Made by a program: the position numbers and the translations under genes. DNA of 47,621 nt from Liolophura sinensis (taxonomy: Eukaryota; Mollusca; Polyplacophora; Chitonida; Chitonidae), in the NCBI RefSeq assembly GCF_032854445.1, contig NW_027018278.1, forward strand, positions 1-47,621, given 5' to 3'. Position 1 is the stretch's first letter. Every line of letters starts with the position of its first letter. Below are positions 21,892 to 34,585 of this stretch, in pieces. Below the pieces are notes generated by a model. The model was not told the DNA's origin. It saw only the letters and a list, made by a program, of their open reading frames with translations, and ran no database searches.

Positions 21892-24030
21892 AACAGCTGC
21901 CGATGCCTGGCTCAATTCCGCATCTTTTGGCACCTTACTGAAGTGGGTTAGTGTTCAGTTGTACTTTTTACAGCAGACTGTATCAAGTACCTTGTGGTTT
22001 TCACGTACAAATGGTGTGGTTTTTCTACACGTAGATAAAGACATTGAGATTGTCTTGCACTTAGAAGTAAGGCAATTGCTGGGTGAGTTAAATGGGCTTA
22101 GCCCAAAGATTTGACGTCTTCTGGGCTACCGAAGGGCACATAACTTATAGTCAAAAGTTAAATATAGTAATGACCAGTCGCGATTGTACAGAGTACAGTT
22201 TAGCCGATTTCAATTAACAAAAAGACCAGGCAAAAATGCAAAAGTGGAAAAACTGTTCCAGTGCTACTAGTAAGAGGCTAATCCGACGTATTTTGTGACG
22301 AGAAATCGAATGGTGCAAACCGCGTTGCTCTCCGAACAATACTTTTGGCTGTAGCGACAGGTCAATGATCATTGATGTCATAATCACGTGCCCAGCAACG
22401 GCTCTTACTCCATGGAAACCAGAGATATTTGCAATTTTTTAACAGCTGCCGATGCCTGGCCCAATTCCACATCTTTTGGCACCTTATAAATGTGGGTCAG
22501 TGTTTAGTTCTACTTTTTACAGCAGACTGTATCAAGTACCTTCTGTTTTTTATGTACAAATGGTGTGGTTTTTCTACACGTAGATAAAGACATTAAGATT
22601 GTCTTGGACTTAGAAGTAAGACAATTGCTGGGTGAGTTAAATGGGCTTAGCCGAAAGATTTGACGTCTTCTGGGCTACCGAAGGGCACATAACTTATAGT
22701 CAAAAGTTGAATATAGTAATGACCAGTCGCGATTGTACAGAGTACAGTGTAGCCGATTTCAATTAACAAAAAGACCAGGTAAAGATGCAAAAGTGGAAAA
22801 ACTGGTCCAGTGCTGCTGGTAAGAGGCTAATCCGACGTATTTTGTGACGAGAAATCGAATGGTGCAAACCGCGTTGCTCTGCGACCAATACTTTTGGCTG
22901 TAGTGACAATTGAATGATAATTTATGTCATAATCACGTGCCCAGCAACGGCTCTTACTCCATGGAAACCAGGGAAATTTGCAATTTTTCAACAGCTGCCG
23001 ATGCCTGGCTCAATTCCGCATCTTTTGGCACCTTACTGAAGTGGGTCAGTGTTCAGTTGTACTTTTTACAGCAGACTGTATCAAGTACTTTGTGGTTTTC
23101 ACGTACAAATGGTGTGGTTTTTCTACACGTAGATAAAGACATTGAGATTGTCTTGCACTTAGAAGTAAGGCAATTGTTGGGTGAGTTAAATGGGCTTGGC
23201 CCAAAGATTTGACGTCTTCTGGGCTACCGAAGGGCACATAACTTATAGTCAAAAGTTGAATATAGTAATGACCAGTCGCGATTGTACAGAGTACAGTGTA
23301 GCCGATTTCAATTAACAAAAAGACCAGGCAAAAATGCAAAAGTGGAAAAACTGTTCCAGTGCTTCTGGTAAGAGGCTAATCCGACGTATTTTGTGACGAG
23401 AAATCGAATGGTGCAAACCGCGTTGCTCTCCGACCACTTCTTTTTGCTGTAGCGACAATTGATTGATCATTGATGTCATAATCACGTGCCCAGCAACGGC
23501 ACTTACTTCATGGAAACCAGGAAAATTTGCAATTTTTCAACAGCTGCCGATGCCTGGCTCAATTCCGCATCTTTTGGCACCTTACTGAAGTGGGTTAGTG
23601 TTCAGTTGTACTTTTTACAGCAGACTGTATCAAGTACCTTGTGTTTTTCACGTACAAATGGTGTGGTTTTTCTACACGTAGATAAAGACATTGAGATTGT
23701 CTTGCACTTAGAAGTAAGGCAATTGCTGGGTGAGTTAAATGGGCTTAGCCCAAAGATTTGACGTCTTCTGGGCTACCGAAGGGCACATAACTTATAGTCA
23801 AAAGTTGAATATAGTAATGACCAGTCGCGATTGTACAGAGTACAGTTTAGCCGATTTCAATTAACAAAAAGACCAGGCAAAAATGCAAAAGTGGAAAAAC
23901 TGTTCCAGTGCTGCTAGTAAGAGGCTAATGCAACGTATTTTGTGACGAGAAATCGAATGGTGCAAACCGCGTTGCTCTCCGAACAATACTTTTGGCTGTA
24001 GCGACAGGTCAATGATCATTGATGTCATAA
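21892..24030 (+). repeat. Island of left-domain-like monomers (M41-M44)
   Basis: Copy starts 21959, 22508, 23057 and 23606; classes M41 A, M42 B, M43 B, M44 B. These copies carry states typical of 1-12.5 kb: GAATGATAATTTATG (22912), GTACTTTGTGG, ACCACTTCTTTTTGC, GGTCAATGATCATTGATG and TTTGACGTC. They lack TTTCAGGTC and GCGTAGC. The closest-looking counterparts are near 9.2-11 kb. At 23508 the usual CCATGG is TCATGG. Either a left-domain segment was moved here, or this is ancestral array left between later amplifications. Confidence 0.65.
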
Positions 24031-27000
24031 TCACGTGCGTAGCAACGGCTCTTACTCCATGGAAACCAGGGAAATTTGCAATTTTTCAACAGCTGCCGAT
24101 GCCTGGCTCAATTCCGCATCTTTTGGCACCTTACTGAAGTGGGTTAGTGTTCAGTTGTACTTTTTACAGCAGACTGTATCAAGTACCTTTTGTTTTTCAC
24201 GTACAAATGGTGTGGTTTTTCTACACGTAGATAAAGACATTGAGATTGTCTAGGACTTAGAAGTAAGGCAATTGCTGGGTGAGTTAAATGGGCTTGGTCC
24301 AAAGATTTCAGGTCTTCTGGGCTACCGAAGGGCACATAACTTATAGTCAAAAGTTGAATATAGTAATGACCAGTCGCGATTGTACAGAGTACAGTGTAGC
24401 CGATTTCAATTAACAAAAAGACCAGGTAAAAATGCAAAAGTGGAAAAACTGTTCCAGTGCTGCTGGTAAGAGGCTAATCCGACGTATTTTGTGACGAGAA
24501 ATCAAATGGTGCAAACCGCGTTGCTTTCCGACTAATACTTTTGGCTGTAGCGACAGATCAATGATCATTGATGTCATAATCACGTGCCCAGCAACGGCTC
24601 TTACTCCATGGAAACCAGGGATATTTGCAATTTTTCAACAGCTGCCGATGCCTGGCCCAATTCTGCATCTTTTGGCACCTTAAAAATGTGGGTCAGTGTT
24701 TAGTTGTACTTTTCACAGCAGACTGTATCAAGTACCTTGTGTTTTTTATGTACAAATGGTCTGGTTTTTTTACACGTAGATAAAGACATTGAGATTTTCT
24801 TGGACTTAGAAGTAAGACAATTGCTGGGTGAGTTAAATGGGCTTGGTCCAAAGATTTCAGGTCTTCTGGGCTACCGAAGGGCACATAACTTATAGTCAAA
24901 AGTTGAATATAGTAATGACCAGTCGCGATTGTACAGAGTACAGTGTAGCCGATTTCAATTAACAAAAAGACCAGGCAAAAATGCAAAAGTGGAAAAACTG
25001 TTCCAGTGCTACTAGTAAGAGCCTAATCCGACATATTTTGTGACGAGAAATCGAATGGTGCAATCCGCGTTGCTCTCCGACCAATACTTTGGCTGTAGCG
25101 ACAATTGAATGATCATTTATGTCATAATCACGTGCGTAGCAACGGCTCTTACTCCATGGTAACCAGGGAAATTTGCAATTTTTCAACAGCTGCCGATGCC
25201 TGGCTCAATTCCCGCATCTTTTGGCACCTTACTGAAGTGGGTTAGTGTTCAGTTGTACTTTTTACAGCAGACTGTATCAGGTACCTTGTGTTTTTCACGT
25301 ACAAATGGTGTGGTTTTTCTACACGTAGATAAAGACATTGAGATTGTCTTGCACTTAGAAGTAAGGCAATTGCTGGGTGAGTTAAATGGGCTTAGCCCAA
25401 AGATTTCAGGTCTTCTGGGCTACCGAAGGGCACATAACTTATAGTCAAAAGTTGAATATAGTAATGACCAGTCGCGATTGTACAGAGTGCAGTGTAGCCG
25501 GTTTTAATTAACAAAAAGAACAGGCAAAAATGCAAAAGTGGACAAACTGTTCCAGTGCTGCTGGTAAGAGGCTAATCCGACGTATTTTGTGACGACAAAT
25601 CGAATGGTGCAAACCGCGTTGCTCTCCGACCATTACTTTTGCCTGTAGTGACAATTGAATGATCATTTATGTCATAATCACGTGCCCAGCAACGGCTCTT
25701 ACTCCATGGAAACCAGGGAAATTTGCAATTTTTCAACAGCTGCCGATGCCTGGCTCAATTCCGCATCTTTTGGCGCCTTATTCATGTGGGTCTGTGGTCA
25801 GTTGTACTTTTTACAGCAGACTGTAACAAGTACCTTGTGTTTTTCACATACAAATGGTGTGGTTTTTCTACACGTAGATAAAGACATTGAGATTGTCTTG
25901 CACTTAGAAGTAAGGCAATTGCTGGGTGAGTTAAATGGGCTTAGCCCAAAGATTTCAGGTCTTCTGGGCTACCGAAGGGCACATAACTTATAGTCAAAAG
26001 TTGAATATAGTAATGACCAGTCGCGATTGTACAGAGTACAGTGTAGCCGGTTTCAATTAACAAAAAGACCAGGCAAAAATGCACAAGTGGAAAAACTGTT
26101 CCAGTGCTACTAGTAAGAGGCTAATCCGACGTATTTTGTGACGAGAAATCGAATGGTGCAATCCGCGTTGCTCTCCGACCAATACTTTTGGCTGTAGCGA
26201 CAATTGAATGATCATTGATGTCATAATCACGTGCGTAACAACGGCTCTTACTCCATGGTAACCAGGGAAATTTGCAATTTTTCAACAGCTGCCGATGCCT
26301 GGCTCAATTCCGCATCTTTTGGCACCTTACTGAAGTGGGTTAGTGTTCAGTTGTACTTTTTACAGCAGACTGTATCAGGTACCTTGTGTTTTTCACGTAC
26401 AAATGGTGTGGTTTTTCTACACGTAGATAAAGACATTGAGATTGTCTTGCACTTAGAAGTAAGGCAATTGCTGGGTGAGTTAAATGGGCTTAGCCCAAAG
26501 ATTTCAGGTCTTCTGGGCTACCGAAGGGCACATAACTTATAGTCAAAAGTTGAATATAGTAATGACCAGTCGCGATTGTACAGAGTGCAGTGTAGCCGGT
26601 TTCAATTAACAAAAAGACCAGGCAAAAATGCAAAAGTGGACAAACTGTTCCAGTGCTGCTGGTAAGAGGCTAATCCGACGTATTTTGTGACGACAAATCG
26701 AATGGTGCAAACCGCGTTGCTCTCCGACCATTACTTTTGCCTGTAGTGACAATTGAATGATCATTTATGTCATAATCACGTGCCCAGCAACGGCTCTTAC
26801 TCCATGGAAACCAGGGAAATTTGCAATTTTTCAACAGCTGCCGATGCCTGGCTCAATTCCGCATCTTTTGGCACCTTATTCATGTGGGTCTGTGGTCAGT
26901 TGTACTTTTTACAGCAGACTGTATCAAGTACCTTGTGTTTTTCACATACAAATGGTGTGGTTTTTCTACACGTAGATAAAGACATTGAGATTGTCTTGCA

Positions 27001-30000
27001 CTTAGAAGTAAGGCAATTGCTGGGTGAGTTAAATGGGCTTAGCCCAAAGATTTCAGGTCTTCTGGGCTACCGAAGGGCACATAACTTATAGTCAAAAGTT
27101 GAATATAGTAATGACCAGTCGCGATTGTACAGAGTACAGTGTAGCCGGTTTCAATTAACAAAAAGACCAGGCAAAAATGCACAAGTGGAAAAATTGTTCC
27201 AGTGCTACTAGTAAGAGCCTAATCCGACGTATTTTGTGACGAGAAATCGAATGGTGCAAACCGCGTTGCTCTCCGACCAAATATTTTAGGCTGTAGCGAC
27301 AGGTCAATGATCATTGATGTCATAATCACGTGCCCAGCAACGGCTCTTACTCCATGGAAACCAGGGATATTTGCAATTTTTTAACAGCTGCCGATGCCTG
27401 GCCCAATTCCACATCTTTTGGCACCTTATAAATGTGGGTCAGTGTTTAGTTCTACTTTTTACAGCAGACTGTATCAAGTACCTTGTGTTTTTCACGTACA
27501 AATGGTGTGGTTTTTCTACACGTAGATAAAGACATTGAGATTGTCTTGGACTTAGAAGTAAGACAATTGCTGGGTGAGTTAAATGGGCTTAGCCGAAAGA
27601 TTTGACGTCTTCTGGGCTACCGAAGGGCACATAACTTATAGTCAAAAGTTGAATATAGTAATGACCAGTCGCGATTGTACAGAGTACAGTGTAGCCGATT
27701 TCAATTAACAAAAAGACCAGGCAAAAATGCAAAAGTGGAAAAAACTGTTCCAGTGCTACTAGTAAGAGCCTAATCCGACATATTTTGTGACGAGAAATCG
27801 AATGGTGCAATCCGCGTTGCTCTCCGACCAATACTTTTGGCTGTAGCGACAATTGAATGATCATTTATGTCATAATCACGTGCGTAGCAACGGCTCTTAC
27901 TCCATGGTAACCAGGGAAATTTGCAATTTTTCAACAGCTGCCGATGCCTGGCTCAATTCAGCATCTTTTGGCACCTTACTGAAGTGGGTTAGTGTTCAGT
28001 TGTATTTTTTACAGCAGACTGTATCAGGTACCTTGTGTTTTTCACGTACAAATGGTGTGGTTTTTCTACACGTAGATAAAGACATTGAGATTGTCTTGCA
28101 CTTAGAAGTAAGGCAATTGCTGGGTGAGTTAAATGGGCTTAGCCCAAAGATTTCAGGTCTTCTGGGCTACCGAAGGGCACATAACTTGTAGTCAAAAGTT
28201 GAATATAGTAATGACCAGTCGCGATTGTACAGAGTGCAGTGTAGCCGGTTTCAATTAACAAAAAGACCAGGCAAAAATGCAAAGTGGACAAACTGTTCCA
28301 GTGCTGCTGGTAAGAGGCTAATCCGACGTATTTTGTGACGACAAATCGAATGGTGCAAACCGCGTTGCTCTCCGACCATTACTTTTGCCTGTAGTGACAA
28401 TTGAATGATCATTTATGTCATAATCACGTGCCCAGCAACGGCTCTTACTCCATGGAAACCAGGGAAATTTGCAATTTTTCAACAGCTGCCGATGCCTGGC
28501 TCAATTCCGCATCTTTTGGCACCTTATTCATGTGGTTCTGTGGTCAGTTGTACTTTTTACAGCAGACTGTAACAAGTACCTTGTGTTTTTCACATACAAA
28601 TGGTGTGGTTTTTCTACACGTAGATAAAGACATTGAGATTGTCTTGCACTTAGAAGTAAGGCAATTGCTGGGTGAGTTAAATGGGCTTAGCCCAAAGATT
28701 TCAGGTCTTCTGGGCTACCGAAGGGCACATAACTTATAGTCAAAAGTTGAATATAGTAATGACCAGTCGCGATTGTACAGAGTACAGTGTAGCCGGTTTC
28801 AATTAACAAAAAAGACCAGGCAAAAATGCACAAGTGGAAAGACTGTTCCAGTGCTACTAGTAAGAGGCTAATCCGACGTATTTTGTGACGAGAAATCGAA
28901 TGGTGCAATCCGCGTTGCTCTCCGACCAATACTTTTGGCTGTAGCGACAATTGAATGATCATTTATGTCATAATCACGTGCGTAGCAACGGCTCTTACTC
29001 CATGGAAACCAGGGAAATTTGCAATTTTTCAACAGCTGCCGATGCTGGCTCAATTCCGCATCTTTTGGCACCTTACTGAAGTGGGTTAGTGTTCAGTTGT
29101 ACTTTTTACAGCAGACTGTATCAAGTACCTTGTGTTTTTCACGTACAAATGGTGTGGTTTTTCTACACGTAGATAAAGACATTGAGATTGTCTTGCACTT
29201 AGAAGTAAGGCAATTGCTGGGTGAGTTAAATGGGCTTAGCCCAAAGATATCAGGTCTTCTGGCTACCGAAGGGCACATAACTTATAGTCAAAAGTTGAAT
29301 ATAGTAATGACCCAGTTGCGATTGTACAGAGTACAGTTTAGCCGATTTCAATTAACAAAAAGACCAGGCAAAAATGCAAAAGTGGAAAAACTGTTCCAGT
29401 GCTACTAGTAAGAGGCTAATCCGACGTATTTTGTGACGAGAAATCGAATGGTGCAAACCGCGTTGCTCTCCGAACAATATTTTAGGCTGTAGCGACAGGT
29501 CAATGATCATTGATGTCATAATCACGTGCCCAGCAACGGCTCTTACTCATGGAAACCAGGATATTTGCAATTTTTTAACAAGCTGCCGATGCCTGGCCCA
29601 ATTCCACATCTTTTGGCACCTTATAAATGTGGGTCAGTGTTTAGTTCTACTTTTTACAGCAGACTGTATCAAGTACCTTGTGTTTTTCACGTACAAATGG
29701 TGTGGTTTTTCTACACGTAGATAAAGACATTGAGATTGTCTTGGACTTAGAAGTAAGACAATTGCTGGGTGAGTTAAATGGGCTTAGCCGAAAGATTTGA
29801 CGTCTTCTGGGCTACCGAAGGGCACATAACTTATAGTCAAAAGTTGAATATAGTAATGACCAGTCGCGATTGTACAGAGTACAGTGTAGCCGATTTCAAT
29901 TAACAAAGAGACCAGGTAAAGATGCAAAAGTGGAAAAACTGTTTCAGTGCTGCTGGTAAGAGGCTAATCCGACGTATTTTGTGACGAGAAATCGAATGGT

Positions 30001-30193
30001 GCAAACCGCGTTGCTCTCCGACCAATACTTTTGGCTGTAGTGACAATTGAATGATCATTTATGTCATAATCACGTGCCCAGCAACGGCTCTTACTCCATG
30101 GAAACCAGGGAAATTTGCAATTTTTCAACAGCTGCCCATGCCTGGCTCAATTCCGCATCTTTTGGCACCTTACTAAAGTGGGTTAGTGTTCAG
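24031..30193 (+). repeat. Mixed domain, M45-M55
   Basis: Copy starts: 24155, 24704, 25253, 25802, 26351, 26900, 27450, 28000, 28548, 29097, 29645. Classes: M45 A* (hybrid), M46 B, M47 C, M48 B, M49 C, M50 A, M51 B, M52 C, M53 B, M54 A, M55 B. Short displacements dominate. GGACAAACTG recurs near 25540, 26640 and 28288, GTAACAAGTACC recurs near 25823 and 28570 (five units), and ATGGTAACCAGG recurs near 25157, 26257 and 27905. Unit length varies between 548 and 550 bp here. The stretch 28.82-30.24 kb recurs near 31.01-32.44 kb (four units) and near 34.86-36.28 kb, marked by AGATATCAGG and by GAGACCAGGTAAAGATGC. Confidence 0.75.
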
Positions 30194-30801
30194 TTGTACT
30201 TTTTACAGCAGACTGTATCAAGTACCTTGTGTTTTTCACATACAAATGGTGTGGTTTTTCTACACGTAGATAAAGACATTGAGATTGTCTTGCACTTAGA
30301 AGTAAGGCAATTGCTGGGTGAGTTAAATGGGCTTAGCCCAAAGATTTCAGGTCTTCTGGGCTACCGAAGGGCACATAACTTATAGTCAAAAGTTGGAATA
30401 TAGTAATGACCAGTCGCGATTTGTACAGAGTACAGTGTAGCCGGTTTTAATTAACAAAAAGACCAGGCAAAAATGCACAAGTGGAAAAACTGTTCCAGTG
30501 CTACTAGTAAGAGCTAATCCGACGTATTTTGTGACGAGAAATCGAATGGTGCAATCCGCGTTGCTCTCCGACCAATACTTTTGGCTGTAGCGACAATTGA
30601 ATGATCATTTATGTCATAATCACGTGCGTAGCAACGGCTCTTACTCCATGGTAACCAGGGAAATTTGCAATTTTTCAACAGCTGCCGATGCCTGGCTCAA
30701 TTCCGCATCTTTTGGCACCTTATTCATGTGGGCTGTGGTCAGTTGTACTTTTTACAGCAGACTGTATCAAGTACCTTTTGTTTTTCACATACAAATGGTT
30801 G
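29041..30801 (+). other. Cluster of one-base indels, probable assembly error zone
   Basis: Within ~1.76 kb I count about ten private one-base insertions or deletions relative to neighbouring copies. Examples are GATGCTGG (29041), TCTGGCTACC (29258), GACCCAG (29309), TTACTCATGG (29543), CCAGGATATT, AACAAGCTG (29577), GTTGGAATA (30393), GATTTGTAC (30418), AGAGCTAATCC (30510) and ATGGTTGTGG (30796). The related copies near 31-32 kb and 34-36 kb lack them. The pattern suggests unpolished long-read sequence or an assembly seam, but genuine decay is possible. Confidence 0.65.
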
Positions 30802-33800
30802 TGGTTTTTCTACACGTAGATAAAGACATTGAGATTGTCTTGCACTTAGAAGTAAGGCAATTGCTGGGTGAGTTAAATGGGCTTAGCCCAAAGATTTCAG
30901 GTCTTCTGGGCTACCGAAGGGCACATAACTTATAGTCAAAAGTTGAATATAGTAATGACCAGTCGCGATTGTACAGAGTACAGTGTAGCCGGTTTTAATT
31001 AACAAAAAGACCAGGCAAAAATGCACAAGTGGAAAAACTGTTCCAGTGCTACTAGTAAGAGGCTAATCCGACGTATTTTGTGACGAGAAATCGAATGGTG
31101 CAATCCGCGTTGCTCTCCGACCAATACTTTTGGCTGTAGCGACAATTGAATGATCATTTATGTCATAATCACGTGCGTAGCAACGGCTCTTACTCCATGG
31201 AAACCAGGGAAATTTGCAATTTTTCAACAGCTGCCGATGCCTGGCTCAATTCCGCATCTTTTGGCACCTTACTGAAGTGGGTTAGTGTTCAGTTGTACTT
31301 TTTACAGCAGACTGTATCAAGTACCTTGTGTTTTTCACGTACAAATGGTGTGGTTTTTCTACACGTAGATAAAGACATTGAGATTGTCTTGCACTTAGAA
31401 GTAAGGCAATTGCTGGGTGAGTTAAATGGGCTTAGCCCAAAGATATCAGGTCTTCTGGGCTACCGAAGGGCACATAACTTATAGTCAAAAGTTGAATATA
31501 GTAATGACCAGTTGCGATTGTACAGAGTACAGTTTAGCCGATTTCAATTAACAAAAAGACCAGGCAAAAATGCAAAAGTGGAAAAAACTGTTCCAGTGCT
31601 ACTAGTAAGAGGCTAATCCGACGTATTTTGTGACGAGAAATCGAATGGTGCAAACCGCGTTGCTCTCCGAACAATATTTTAGGCTGTAGCGACAGGTCAA
31701 TGATCATTGATGTCATAATCACGTGCCCAGCAACGGCTCTTACTCCATGGAAACCAGGGATATTTGCAATTTTTTAACAGCTGCCGATGCCTGGCCCAAT
31801 TCCACATCTTTTGGCACCTTATAAATGTGGGTCAGTGTTTAGTTCTACTTTTTACAGCAGACTGTATCAAGTACCTTGTGTTTTTCACGTACAAATGGTG
31901 TGGTTTTTCTACACGTAGATAAAGACATTGAGATTGTCTTGGACTTAGAAGTAAGACAATTGCTGGGTGAGTTAAATGGGCTTAGCCGAAAGATTTGACG
32001 TCTTCTGGGCTACCGAAGGGCACATAACTTATAGTCAAAAGTTGAATATAGTAATGACCAGTCGCGATTGTACAGAGTACAGTGTAGCCGATTTCAATTA
32101 ACAAAGAGACCAGGTAAAGATGCAAAAGTGGAAAAACTGTTTCAGTGCTGCTGGTAAGAGGCTAATCCGACGTATTTTGTGACGAGAAATCGAATGGTGC
32201 AAACCGCGTTGCTCTCCGACCAATACTTTTGGCTGTAGTGACAATTGAATGATCATTTATGTCATAATCACGTGCCCAGCAACGGCTCTTACTCCATGGA
32301 AACCAGGGAAATTTGCAATTTTTCAACAGCTGCCCATGCCTGGCTCAATTCCGCATCTTTTGGCACCTTACTAAAGTGGGTTAGTGTTCAGTTGTACTTT
32401 TTACAGCAGACTGTATCAAGTACCTTGTGTTTTTCACGTACAAATGGTGTGGTTTTTCTACACGTAGATAAAGACATTGAGATTGTCTTGCACTTAGAAG
32501 TAAGGCAATTGCTGGGTGAGTTAAATGGGCTTAGCCCAAAGATTTGACGTCTTCTGGGCTACCGAAGGGCACATAACTTATAGTCAAAAGTTGAATATAG
32601 TAATGACCAGTCGCGATTGTACAGAGTACAGTTTAGCCGATTTCAATTAACAAAAAGACGAAGCAAAAATGCACAAGTGGAAAAACTGTTCCAGTGCTAC
32701 TAGTAAGAGGCTAATCCGACGTATTTTGTGACGAGAAATCGAATGGTGCAAACCGCGTTGCTCTCCGACCAATACTTTTGGCTGTAGCGACAGATCAATG
32801 ATCATTGATGTCATAATCACGTGCCCAGCAACGGCTCTTACTCCATGGAAACCAGGGATATTTGCAATTTTTCAACAGCTGCCGATGCCTGGCTCAATTC
32901 CGCATCTTTTGGCACCTTACTGAAGTGGGTCAGTGTTCATTTGTACTTTTTACAGCAGACTGTATCAAGTACCTTGTGGTTTTCACGTACAAATGGTGTG
33001 GTTTTTCTACACGTAGATAAAGACATTGAGATTGTCTTGCACTTAGAAGTAAGGCAATTGCTGGGTGAGTTAAATGGGCTTGGCCCAAAGATTTGACGTC
33101 TTCTGGGCTACCGAAGGGCACATAACTTATAGTCAAAAGTTGAATATAGTAATGACCAGTCGCGATTGTACAGAGTAAAGTGTAGCCGATTTCAACTAAC
33201 AAAAAGACCAGGCAAAAATGCAAAAGTGGAAAAACTGTTCGAGTGCTTCTGGTAAGAGGCTAATCCGACGTATTTTGTGACGAGAAATCGAATGGTGCAA
33301 ACCGCGTTGCTCTCCGACCAATTCTTTTGGCTGTAGCGACAATTGATTGATCATTGATGTCATAATCACGTGCCCAGCTACGGCTCTTACTCCATGGAAA
33401 CCAGGGAAATTTGCAATTTTTCAACAGCTGCCGATGCCTGGCTCAATTCCGCATCTTTTGGCACCTTACTGAAGTGGGTCAGTGTTCAGTTGTACTTTTT
33501 ACAGCAGACTGTATCAAGTACCTTGTGGTTTTCACGTACAAATGGTGTGGTTTTTCTACACGTAGATAAAGACATTGAGATTGTCTTGCACTTAGAAGTA
33601 AGGCAATTGCTGGGTGAGTTAAATGGGCTTGGCCCAAAGATTTGACGTCTTCTGGGCTACCGAAGGGCACATAACTTATAGTCAAAAGTTGAATATAGTA
33701 ATGACCAGTCGCGATTGTACAGAGTACAGTGTAGCCGATTTCAATTAACAAAAAGACCAGGCAAAAATGCAAAAGTGAAAAAACTGTTCCAGTGCTTCTG

Positions 33801-33832
33801 GTAAGAGGCTAATCCGACGTATTTTGTGACGA
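30194..33832 (+). repeat. Seven-copy displaced block, copy 1 (M56-M62 part)
   Basis: Copy starts: 30194, 30743, 31293, 31843, 32392, 32941, 33490. Classes: M56 C*, M57 B, M58 A, M59 B, M60 B, M61 B, M62 C*. It matches 34038-37673 at 3,841-3,844 bp (seven units less small indels). Shared rare states are TTAATTAA in CCGGTTTTAATTAAC, AGATATCAGG, TTACTAAAGTGG, GTGTTCATTTG, GACGAAGCAAAAATG, TTCAACTAAC and AAAAGTGAAAAAACTG. The match ends at 33833 (GACGACAAA against GACGAGAAA). About 3.64 kb of a 3.84-kb displacement matches. Confidence 0.8.
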
Positions 33833-34037
33833 CAAATCGAATGGTGCAAACCGCGTTGCTCTCCGACCATTACTTTTGCCTGTAGTGACAATTGAATGAT
33901 CATTTATGTCATAATCACGTGCCCAGCAACGGCTCTTACTCCATGGAAACCAGGGAAATTTGCAATTTTTCAACAGCTGCCGATGCCTGGCTCAATTCCG
34001 CATCTTTTGGCACCTTATTCATGTGGGCTGTGGTCAG

Positions 34038-34585
34038 TTGTACTTTTTACAGCAGACTGTATCAAGTACCTTGTGTTTTTCACATACAAATGGTGTGGTT
34101 TTTCTACACGTAGATAAAGACATTGAGATTGTCTTGCACTTAGAAGTAAGGCAATTGCTGGGTGAGTTAAATGGGCTTAGCCCAAAGATTTCAGGTCTTC
34201 TGGGCTACCGAAGGGCACATAACTTATAGTCAAAAGTTGAATATAGTAATGACCAGTCGCGATTGTACAGAGTACAGTGTAGCCGGTTTTAATTAACAAA
34301 AAGACCAGGCAAAAATGCACAAGTGGAAAAACTGTTCCAGTGCTACTAGTAAGAGGCTAATCCGACGTATTTTGTGACGAGAAATCGAATGGTGCAATCC
34401 GCGTTGCTCTCCGACCAATACTTTTGGCTGTAGCGACAATTGAATGATCATTTATGTCATAATCACGTGCGTAGCAACGGCTCTTACTCCATGGTAACCA
34501 GGGAAATTTGCAATTTTTCAACAGCTGCCGATGCCTGGCTCAATTCCGCATCTTTTGGCACCTTATTCATGTGGGCTGTGGTCAG
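34038..34585 (+). repeat. Reference monomer, class C* (copy M63)
   Basis: Class C* is class C with GGGCTGTGG in place of GGGTCTGTGG, a one-base deletion that gives 548-bp copies. Members are M56, M62 and M63. M56 lies next to a cluster of one-base indels, but the same deletion in M62 and M63, which lack those indels, shows this deletion is a real shared variant. M62 and M63 are adjacent, one of the few places where two non-B copies follow each other. Confidence 0.8.
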
